Shown here: positions 6,646 through 11,924 of the stretch, in pieces
How positions within the stretch are numbered: the first letter of the stretch is position 1
Layout of the letters: each line of letters opens with the position of its first letter
Assembly (NCBI GenBank): GCA_047603135.1
Contig: JBLKOW010000026.1
Location: forward strand, 1-11,924
Length of the DNA: 11,924 bases
Direction of reading: 5' to 3'
Origin: JACJVV01 sp047603135
GTDB lineage: Archaea > Nanobdellota > Nanobdellia > Woesearchaeales > JACJVV01
The notes under the pieces: model-generated
Told to the model about the DNA's origin: nothing
The model's database searches: none
Seen by the model: the letters and a program-made list of their open reading frames with translations, nothing else
Position numbers and translations under genes: made by a program

Positions 6646-7560
6646 ATGTTAGTTTCAGGGGATGAAATATTAAGAAAAGCAACCGAAGGAAAGTATGGAG
6701 TTGCTGCGTATAATTTTGTAAATATGGAGATTTTGCAAGTCATTATTCAGGCTGCAAATGAGGAGAAATCTCCTTTAATAATTGCAACATCGGAAGGTGC
6801 AATTAAATACATGGGTGATAGTTATGTGAAGGCATTTATTGATGTTGTTCGCAGTGATGCTCAAGTACCTGTTGCATTTCATTTAGACCATGGGCAATCG
6901 CTTGATATGGTTAAGCGTGTTATTGGACTAGGATATACTTCAGTTATGATTGATGCAAGTAAATATGATTTTGAGAAAAATATTGCTATTACCAAAGAAG
7001 TTGTTGAATATGCACATCAGCATGGTGTTAGTGTTGAGGCTGAACTAGGTACTATTGGAGGAGTGGAAGATAATATTGAAGCAAAAGAAATTATTTTTAC
7101 TGATCCAGCTAAAGCAAAAGAATTTGCAGAGCGAACTGGTTGCGATAGTTTAGCAGTTGCTATAGGCACCAGCCACGGCGCATATAAATTTAAAGGAAAG
7201 GCTGAACTTCATTTTGATGTTCTTGATCAAATTAGATCAGCTGTGTCTATTCCACTTGTGTTGCATGGTGCATCATCTATTCCTGATGAAGCGGTTGACC
7301 GTATTAATCAATTTGGTGGTGAAATGGAACACACTCACGGGGTTGATGGCGATGTTCTTCAAGAGGCTGTTCGCAGAGGTATTGCTAAAGTAAACACTGA
7401 TTCAGACTTGCGTTTAATTTGGACTGGCTCTGTTCGACAAGTGCTTGCTGAGAAAAAGAGTGAGTTTGATCCGCGTAATATTATTGGTCCTGCTCGTGGC
7501 TTAATTTTAGAATATATTAAGAGTAGAATGCGATTACTTGGAAGCTCAGGAAAGGGCTGA
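6646..7560 (+). CDS. fba: Class II fructose-bisphosphate aldolase
   Basis: A zinc-dependent aldolase of 304 residues that splits fructose-1,6-bisphosphate into dihydroxyacetone phosphate and glyceraldehyde-3-phosphate, or condenses them in gluconeogenesis. The active site is complete: VAFHLDHG at 77-83 supplies catalytic D81 and ligand H82, EAELGTIGG at 131-139 the Glu block, GTSHG with H177 and LHGASS with H207 the remaining zinc ligands, and KVNTDSDLR at 248-256 the phosphate-binding loop. The C-terminal RMRLLGSSGKG is the usual class II ending. A tagatose-bisphosphate aldolase of the same family cannot be excluded. It is coupled to the kinase gene (16-base gap, GAGGTG Shine-Dalgarno). Most archaea use class I or bifunctional aldolase/phosphatase enzymes, so this bacterial-type enzyme is notable and may reflect ancient transfer. 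Its stop lies one base from the stop of the convergent SDR gene. Confidence 0.93.
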   Translation: MLVSGDEILRKATEGKYGVAAYNFVNMEILQVIIQAANEEKSPLIIATSEGAIKYMGDSYVKAFIDVVRSDAQVPVAFHLDHGQSLDMVKRVIGLGYTSVMIDASKYDFEKNIAITKEVVEYAHQHGVSVEAELGTIGGVEDNIEAKEIIFTDPAKAKEFAERTGCDSLAVAIGTSHGAYKFKGKAELHFDVLDQIRSAVSIPLVLHGASSIPDEAVDRINQFGGEMEHTHGVDGDVLQEAVRRGIAKVNTDSDLRLIWTGSVRQVLAEKKSEFDPRNIIGPARGLILEYIKSRMRLLGSSGKG

Positions 7561-7577
7561 TTTATTTTTCTTTTATT
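7561..7577 (+). terminator. T-rich tract after the aldolase gene
   Basis: Immediately after the aldolase TGA the plus strand reads as T runs broken by A and C. This is the usual form of an intrinsic archaeal terminator. Because the convergent SDR gene ends one base away, the tract lies inside the last codons of that gene. Confidence 0.45.
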
Positions 7578-8199
7578 CTATTAATTATTATTTCACTTAC
7601 CTCTGCATTTCTTGGAAGTTCTAGTGTATTCATTAGTATTTTTGCGAGATCTGCGGCGTTCATATAGCCTTCTTTTTGAATACCACCACGTAAATTTGAA
7701 TTAAACCCTCCTGGATAAAAACTAATTACGCGAATTCCTTTTTTTCCTGCTTCTGTTCTAAGTGCTTTAGCATACCCATCTATTGCATGTTTTGTTGCGC
7801 AGTAGATTGCATGTTCTGGTGCACCTTTTTTTGACGCAGTTGAACCGATAAATACAATATCTGTTTTGTTTTTGAGGATTGTTTTATATAGTCCATCAAT
7901 AAGCTTAATGTTACTTGTTATATTTAATCTAAATAGTTTATCAATGTCAAAATTAGTCTCTCCGATAAGACTTAATGGCATGCTTCCTGCATTTAAGATT
8001 AAGACATTTACATCACTGTGTTTTTGCTCTATTTGTGTAATTACCTCAGAAATATCTTCTTGTGCTAAGTCTGCATGTATATCTTCAAATGCTGATTCTT
8101 TTCGTGAAACATTAACTATTGTGTAATCATTTTTTTGTAATAATGTGCCAATTTCTTTACCAAGTCCACTACTTGCTCTGTAATTATTGCTTTTTTCAT
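7562..8199 (-). CDS. Short-chain dehydrogenase/reductase, interrupted by a one-base frameshift near its start
   Basis: A Rossmann-fold NAD(P)-dependent oxidoreductase of the classical SDR type. Present are NAG after a hydrophobic strand (LILNAG), the catalytic Ser in FIGSTAS, YCATK (Tyr and Lys four apart) and the PGGF turn. Substrate is unknown. The uninterrupted frame from an ATG at 8224 gives an N-terminus without the first strand or the TG of the TGxxxGxG dinucleotide motif. Reading instead from the ATG at 8199 gives MKKAIIT, and adding one G at 8177/8178 continues as GASSGLGKEIG, the textbook start, for about 212 residues. A TATA-like TTTTTATG lies 26 bases before 8199 and covers the 8224 ATG. 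The intended start is therefore 8199, and the gene carries a one-base deletion or a sequencing error. If the deletion is real, the product is probably inactive. Confidence 0.9.
8177..8178 (-). other. Site of a one-base deletion (frameshift) in the SDR gene
   Basis: On the minus strand the sequence reads ATTACAGAGCAAGT. One additional G (ACAGGAGCA) joins the upstream MKKAIIT frame to the downstream ASSGLGKEIG frame and restores the complete TGxxxGxG cofactor motif. Nothing else in the gene looks damaged. Confidence 0.8.
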
Positions 8200-8221
8200 T
8201 TTTAAGTGAAATTTTGTCGTT

Positions 8222-8229
8222 CATAAAAA
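8222..8229 (-). promoter_or_regulatory. TATA-like element of the SDR gene
   Basis: TTTTTATG on the minus strand, centred about 26 bases before the corrected SDR ATG at 8199, the same geometry as the other leaderless genes here. It overlaps the upstream ATG at 8224, which argues against that codon being the real start. Confidence 0.45.
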
Positions 8230-8248
8230 CTTTTTGGTTGCTTGATTT

Positions 8249-8650
8249 TTATGTTAATTCGTTAAGTATTTTTTTTGCGTTTTTTATAGCTTCTTTTGCT
8301 GTTTCAAAATCCATCTTATTTCCGTAATAGGTAAGGGAGTTTCTTTTATATCTTAAATCGTTAAATATTCTTGCTAATCTTTCTTTCTTAAGTATTTCTT
8401 TAAGAAAATATCCTAAGCAAATATGATTGAGGATATTAAATCCTTTTGTAAAAGCATTTGCTTGGAGGATTTCTATTAATGATGTATAGTAATCTTCAAA
8501 AACAAAATTGCAATTTTTTTCGTTAATTTCTTTTATAAGATCAATTCTATCTTTTGCAGTTTCCTTAAGTGAATTTGCGCGTTGGTTGTCTGGAGTGATT
8601 TTTCTCGTTGAACCTGTAAGTAGGCAATCTTCCCATTTATTCTCTTTCAT
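8249..8650 (-). CDS. HEPN-domain protein, partner of a nucleotidyltransferase
   Basis: A 133-residue, mostly helical protein of HEPN type. The strongest landmark is DLRYKRNSLTYYG at 98-110, which corresponds to the family's RX4-6H active-site segment. Here the conserved Arg-Asn is kept (R103-N104), but the position usually held by His appears to be Tyr (Y108 or Y109). In HepT/MNT toxin-antitoxin systems the HEPN protein is an RNase toxin, and the cognate nucleotidyltransferase adds AMP to a Tyr near this motif. Many archaeal HEPN proteins with this RN-Y pattern are paired with nucleotidyltransferases but their function is unclear. The gene overlaps the preceding nucleotidyltransferase gene by four bases (ATGA) and has a GAGGTC Shine-Dalgarno within it, so the two are translationally coupled. 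RNase activity is doubtful because of the missing His. Confidence 0.76.
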   Translation of the reverse strand: MKENKWEDCLLTGSTRKITPDNQRANSLKETAKDRIDLIKEINEKNCNFVFEDYYTSLIEILQANAFTKGFNILNHICLGYFLKEILKKERLARIFNDLRYKRNSLTYYGNKMDFETAKEAIKNAKKILNELT

Positions 8651-9177
8651 TTAAAGACCTCGATAAAGCCATTCATTTTGATTCCATTTATGATGTTATT
8701 TGCTAGATTTTTATTAGTGATTTCAGTAATTTTTTTATGTTTAAAAATCTGGATATTTCTTTTTAGTATTTTTTCGTATTTATCAAGTTTTATTTCTTTT
8801 TTTGAAAATGTTTCAATATATAGGTCGATATCACTTTCTTCTGTATCTTCTCCTCTAGAGTATGAACCAAATAATATTATAGTGGGATTATTAAGTTCTT
8901 CACGTAGAAATCTTATTAGATTTGAATTATAAAGAGCTTTTATGTTGTATAATTTTTTTTCAAGAATATATTTTTCTTCTCTTTTTGCTGTGTATAAACG
9001 TATTGAGCCAATGTGATATGTTGTAAGAATATCTTCTTTTTCAAGTTCTTTGCAGTATTTAATAACAGAAGGAAGAGGAAGACTTAAAAGTCGTTCAATT
9101 TCCCTGACTCTAAGTTTTGCAGTAGGGTGCATTAGAAAATACTCAGCAATTGTTTTCTTGATATCTTTTCTTTTCAT
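8647..9177 (-). CDS. Winged-helix / MNT-type minimal nucleotidyltransferase fusion
   Basis: A 176-residue two-domain protein. Residues 1-65 form a winged helix: LRVREIERLLSLPLPSVIKYCKELEKEDIL fits the recognition region, and a short basic wing follows. Residues 85-176 are a minimal nucleotidyltransferase with ILFGSYSRGEDTEESDIDLYIE. The GSYSRG motif is at 104-109 and the metal carboxylates are D116 and D118. A third carboxylate is not obvious, since the expected strand reads RNIQIFK near 140-146. In MNT/HEPN systems this partner acts as antitoxin by AMPylating the HEPN toxin. The fused winged helix could let it autoregulate its own promoter, which is an inference. It is first in the pair and appears leaderless, with a TATA box 28 bases before the ATG. 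DNA-only regulator or antitoxin roles are both open. Confidence 0.88.
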   Translation of the reverse strand: MKRKDIKKTIAEYFLMHPTAKLRVREIERLLSLPLPSVIKYCKELEKEDILTTYHIGSIRLYTAKREEKYILEKKLYNIKALYNSNLIRFLREELNNPTIILFGSYSRGEDTEESDIDLYIETFSKKEIKLDKYEKILKRNIQIFKHKKITEITNKNLANNIINGIKMNGFIEVFK

Positions 9178-9201
9178 TTGATATCTTTTATTATCAAGTG
9201 A

Positions 9202-9209
9202 TATTTAAA
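9202..9209 (-). promoter_or_regulatory. TATA box of the nucleotidyltransferase-HEPN pair
   Basis: TTTAAATA on the minus strand, centred about 28 bases before the ATG at 9177, with no Shine-Dalgarno between. It sits in the 68-base gap after the 95-residue membrane-protein gene, so the pair probably has its own transcript. Confidence 0.6.
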
Positions 9210-9245
9210 GTTATCGTTTTTTGTGTGTTAATTATGTTTAGGATA

Positions 9246-9533
9246 TTACTTTTTTCGTATTCGTGCAATTATTTCAATAATGGCAACTGCAATACTGTTT
9301 GCACTTATACATGCGATTGTGAACGTTGTTAATGCGTTTATGTCTTCAATAGTTAATTGTTCATAGCGAATTGCCATATATGTTGCAATTCCCAGTGCAG
9401 GAATTGAGAAGATAACTTTTCCGATTAGTCCTATGTTTTTATCTATATTTTCATGTTTTCGCATTGCCCAGTAAAGTGCTCCAACAAGTATTGTTTGAAC
9501 TAGAATGAGAATTATTATTATTAGTGTGCTCAT
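9246..9533 (-). CDS. Small three-helix membrane protein of unknown function
   Basis: I do not recognise this 95-residue protein. It has three hydrophobic stretches at about 4-24, 36-58 and 68-89, a polar linker (RKHENIDKNIG) after the first, a short acidic loop (EQLTIEDIN) between the second and third, and a basic end (ARIRKK). No cysteines form a pair and there is no catalytic motif. Its ATG overlaps the stop of the 285-residue membrane-protein gene by four bases (ATGA), with no clear Shine-Dalgarno, so the two are translationally coupled and probably function together. It is followed 68 bases later by the nucleotidyltransferase gene, which seems separately promoted. A small subunit of a membrane complex is the simplest guess; a holin-like or toxin-like role is possible but unsupported. 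Confidence 0.65.
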   Translation of the reverse strand: MSTLIIIILILVQTILVGALYWAMRKHENIDKNIGLIGKVIFSIPALGIATYMAIRYEQLTIEDINALTTFTIACISANSIAVAIIEIIARIRKK

Positions 9534-10387
9534 GGTTTTACTTGTTTATTTATTGTATTTTTTTGTAGTTCTCTTAGAATAATAATAATTGCTATTAGGT
9601 ATATACCTATCATTTGTGTTTTAATAACAGTAAATATGTGGTTCATTAGTATTGTTAGTATTGTTATACTTGGTATTATCACTCCATATGGGGTTTTTGT
9701 TTTTTTATACTTTTTCGCTATATACGTAAATTGCTCATATGCCATTTGTTTTATAATAACATAGCTTATGTATTTTTGTGGAATAGGGATTATCATTAAT
9801 ATATATGATATATATGCAATAATGTTAAAATAAACTAATCCTAAGATAATGGCATCAATATAATTAATTTGTGATGTCTCATTGAATACTGTTAGTATTT
9901 CAGGAATTGACTGAATTGATATAAAAATAAGTAAACTAATTGCAATAACATATAATGTAAATTTTATGCTTTTAATAGTCTTTTTTTTCCTTTGAATAAA
10001 GATTATTGCGGGGATAATTAGTGTTATGAAAATTGCGACGTTTCCGATTAATTCCCAGATATAATATGTTGTCACTATTATTAGGCTAATTAAAATTCCT
10101 AGGTCAATTTCTATTAATATTTTTTCACGAGATATAATTATTGATGTAAGGATCGTAATAACAAATGTAGTGATTATTCCACTTAAGATAATAAATTGTA
10201 TTATTTCTGTGATTGATTCATACTCTGCAAAGTTGAGAATCGCTGTAATTGTTATGATTATAAATGTGAATAGATTAACTGATATTATAATTGTCAAAGG
10301 AATCTTTTGTAGAAGTGCTTTTTTACTTACAATTAAGGATTGCAAAAATGCTCCAAATAAGAATACTAGTAGTAAAGGATGTTCCAT
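9530..10387 (-). CDS. Polytopic membrane protein of unknown function
   Basis: I do not recognise this 285-residue protein. It is dominated by isoleucine-rich hydrophobic segments, about eight or nine: near 4-21, 31-51, 63-86, 94-114, 117-133, 142-162, 178-200, 236-252 and 258-273. The longest soluble stretch is a basic loop at about 203-235 (KQMAYEQFTYIAKKYKKTKT), likely cytoplasmic, and a basic RKKKTIKSIK loop lies near 133-142. There is no nucleotide-binding, protease or transporter motif that I can name. The gene leads a two-gene unit with the 95-residue protein (ATGA overlap) and diverges from SRP54. A TATATAAA box 25 bases before the ATG, with no Shine-Dalgarno, points to a leaderless transcript and supports the chosen start. 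The heavy Ile content partly reflects the AT-rich genome. Confidence 0.7.
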   Translation of the reverse strand: MEHPLLLVFLFGAFLQSLIVSKKALLQKIPLTIIISVNLFTFIIITITAILNFAEYESITEIIQFIILSGIITTFVITILTSIIISREKILIEIDLGILISLIIVTTYYIWELIGNVAIFITLIIPAIIFIQRKKKTIKSIKFTLYVIAISLLIFISIQSIPEILTVFNETSQINYIDAIILGLVYFNIIAYISYILMIIPIPQKYISYVIIKQMAYEQFTYIAKKYKKTKTPYGVIIPSITILTILMNHIFTVIKTQMIGIYLIAIIIILRELQKNTINKQVKP

Positions 10388-10408
10388 ATTTTCTGAATAT
10401 TTTATTTA

Positions 10409-10416
10409 TTTATATA
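10409..10416 (-). promoter_or_regulatory. TATA box of the membrane-protein pair
   Basis: TATATAAA on the minus strand, centred about 25 bases before the ATG at 10387, with no Shine-Dalgarno. A second weaker match (TATAAATA, around 10433-10440) lies further upstream in the same 129-base divergent region. Confidence 0.65.
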
Positions 10417-10486
10417 ACTTAGTGCTTTTGACTATTTATAATAATTTTTGTTGCCCTTTTCTCTACTTCGCTTTAACCCCATAACC

Positions 10487-10494
10487 TTTATAAA
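10487..10494 (+). promoter_or_regulatory. TATA box of SRP54
   Basis: TTTATAAA preceded by ATAACC, centred about 26 bases before the SRP54 ATG at 10517. No Shine-Dalgarno precedes the ATG, so the mRNA is expected to be leaderless. Confidence 0.7.
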
Positions 10495-10516
10495 ATAACA
10501 TCTCATTACACCAGTT

Positions 10517-11917
10517 ATGGTACTTGATAAACTGGGCACATCCCTTAAGAATACACTTGCTAAGATAGCTGGTAGTGTAACTGTTGACGAGAAGCTTATT
10601 AATGAACTTGTTAAAGATATTCAGCGCGCTTTACTTCAAAGTGATGTAAATGTTACACTTGTATTTAATTTGACAAAGCGTATTAAAGAGCGTGCACTTA
10701 AGGAAGAATTACCTTCAGGTCTTACTAAAAAAGAGCAATTAATTAATATTGTTCATGAAGAGTTAGTGCAGTTTTTAGGTGGGGAAGGACATAAAATTTC
10801 GCTCGATGAAAAGCCGACTGTTATTATGCTTGTTGGTCTTTTTGGTGCAGGTAAAACTACTACTTCTGGAAAGCTTGCAAAGTTTTTTCAAAATCGCGGG
10901 AAGAAAGTTGCGCTAGTAGGGCTTGATGTTCATCGTCCTGCAGCTATGGATCAGCTTGCTCAAGTAGGTAAACAGATAGGTGCATCAGTTTTTATTGCAA
11001 AAGAAGGCAAAGATCCTGTTGCTATGTATGAATCATATGCAAAAAAACTTGCAAGCTTTGATGTAGTGATTGTTGATACTGCAGGTAGAGATGCGCTTTC
11101 ATTTGATCTTGTTGAGGAAATCGAAGCATTAAATAAAGCAATTCAGCCTCATGAGCGTTTATTAGTTATTTCTGCAGATATTGGACAGGCAGCTGAAAAA
11201 CAAGCAAAACAATTTCATCAAAGTTGTGATATTACTGGAGTAATTGCTACAAAAATGGATGGTACTGCAAAAGCAGGTGGCGCGCTTTCTGCGTGTGCAA
11301 TTACTGAAGCTCCAATTAAGTTTATTGGTGTTGGAGAAAAGATGGATGATCTTGAGCAGTTCAATCCACCTGGATTTGTTGGTAGGTTACTTGGCATGGG
11401 TGATTTAGAGGAACTTCTTGAAAAAGCAAAAGTTGCTATCGATGAAGACTCTGCAAAAGATCTTGGTGCAAAATTTTTGAAAGGTGATTTTAGTTTAATA
11501 GATTTATACCAGCAAATGCAAGCTATGAAAAAAATGGGTCCTCTCACAAAAGTAATGGAATTAATTCCAGGAATGGGGCAACTGCAGATGCCAAAAGAAG
11601 CGCTTCAAGTTCAGCAAGAAAAGCTTGAACTTTGGAAGTATGCGATGGATTCTATGACACGAAAGGAACTGGAAGATCCTGATGAAATCGGTATTGATAG
11701 GGTTGAACGCATTGCTAAAGGATCAGGAATTGATGGCGCTGAAGTGCGGGGTCTTTTGAAACAGTATAAACAAAGTAAAAAGTTAATGAAAATGTTTAAA
11801 GGAAAAGACCCAGATAAAATGATGAAAAAAATGGGCGGTGCTAAAGGCATGTCTGAAATGATGAAAGGAATGAAAAGTAATAAAGAACTCAAAAAAATGA
11901 TGAAAGGGAGGATGTGA
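10517..11917 (+). CDS. srp54: Signal recognition particle GTPase SRP54
   Basis: The protein core of the signal recognition particle, 466 residues. It binds signal sequences of nascent membrane and secreted proteins together with 7S RNA and docks with the receptor FtsY. An N-terminal four-helix domain (about 1-90) is followed by the SRP GTPase: GLFGAGKTT P-loop at 107-115, DVHRPAA at 137-143, DTAGRD at 187-192, TKMDGTAKAGGALS at 245-258 and GVGEKMDDLEQF at 271-282. The M domain (about 310-460) is methionine-rich, with DFSLIDLYQQMQAMKKMG and a C-terminal run of Met/Lys motifs binding signal peptide and RNA. The P-loop has Phe and Ala where most relatives have GLQGSGK. The window shows the whole gene; it is leaderless with a TATA box 26 bases upstream. 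It stands alone on this strand, as is common for archaeal srp54. Confidence 0.97.
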   Translation: MVLDKLGTSLKNTLAKIAGSVTVDEKLINELVKDIQRALLQSDVNVTLVFNLTKRIKERALKEELPSGLTKKEQLINIVHEELVQFLGGEGHKISLDEKPTVIMLVGLFGAGKTTTSGKLAKFFQNRGKKVALVGLDVHRPAAMDQLAQVGKQIGASVFIAKEGKDPVAMYESYAKKLASFDVVIVDTAGRDALSFDLVEEIEALNKAIQPHERLLVISADIGQAAEKQAKQFHQSCDITGVIATKMDGTAKAGGALSACAITEAPIKFIGVGEKMDDLEQFNPPGFVGRLLGMGDLEELLEKAKVAIDEDSAKDLGAKFLKGDFSLIDLYQQMQAMKKMGPLTKVMELIPGMGQLQMPKEALQVQQEKLELWKYAMDSMTRKELEDPDEIGIDRVERIAKGSGIDGAEVRGLLKQYKQSKKLMKMFKGKDPDKMMKKMGGAKGMSEMMKGMKSNKELKKMMKGRM

Positions 11918-11924
11918 AATCTTT

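Noticed and set aside
8200..8224. ATG at 8224 as the start of the SDR gene
   Set aside because: It gives an N-terminus lacking the first Rossmann strand and lies within the likely TATA element. The 8199 ATG plus one restored base gives a perfect SDR start.
10388..10516. Possible tRNA or 7S RNA gene next to srp54
   Set aside because: No T-loop (GTTC-A/G-A-TC) or SRP-RNA tetraloop pattern is visible. The region is AT-rich promoter sequence for two divergent genes.
1..11924. CRISPR arrays, transposons or long direct and inverted repeats
   Set aside because: No regularly spaced repeats, transposase motifs or terminal inverted repeats were noticed on reading both strands. A systematic self-alignment was not possible.

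Overview
The window reads as a gene-dense, AT-rich stretch of an archaeal chromosome, most likely from a small-genome DPANN lineage of the Woesearchaeota/Pacearchaeota kind. The archaeal assignment rests on an archaeal-type (class I) CCA-adding enzyme, an archaeal SRP54, a NurA-type nuclease, and promoters made of a TATA box 25-29 bases before the start codon. The lineage is an inference from gene content and compactness. No rRNA, tRNA, CRISPR array or insertion sequence was seen.

Layout. (1) Positions 1-4306, minus strand: a tight five-gene operon read from right to left. It holds a mannose-6-phosphate-isomerase-type cupin, the CCA-adding enzyme, a DUF368 polytopic membrane protein with a lysine-rich N-terminal tail, a DJ-1/PfpI protein, and a NurA-like nuclease cut by the left edge. 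The NurA reading frame has no stop inside the window. (2) Positions 4426-7560, plus strand: a CPA-type antiporter-like membrane protein, a PfkB-family sugar kinase and a class II fructose-bisphosphate aldolase. The last two form a compact unit that looks like upper glycolysis. (3) Positions 7562-10387, minus strand: a short-chain dehydrogenase whose start is broken by a one-base frameshift, a winged-helix nucleotidyltransferase/HEPN pair of toxin-antitoxin type, and two overlapping membrane-protein genes of unknown function. (4) Positions 10517-11917, plus strand: SRP54.

Expression logic. Six inferred transcription-unit leaders (cupin, antiporter, the corrected SDR start, wHTH-nucleotidyltransferase, the 285-residue membrane protein and SRP54) have a TATA-like octamer about 25-29 bases before the ATG and no Shine-Dalgarno sequence, which is the signature of leaderless transcripts. 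Most downstream genes (cca, pfpI, nurA, kinase, aldolase, HEPN) have a GAGG- or GGAGGTG-type Shine-Dalgarno. This pattern helped choose starts and exposed the SDR frameshift.

The most interesting points are the SDR frameshift, a HEPN partner whose usual catalytic His is a Tyr, the unrecognised membrane-protein pair, an antiporter-like protein whose conserved ion-binding Asp appears to be Asn, and the kinase-aldolase pair.
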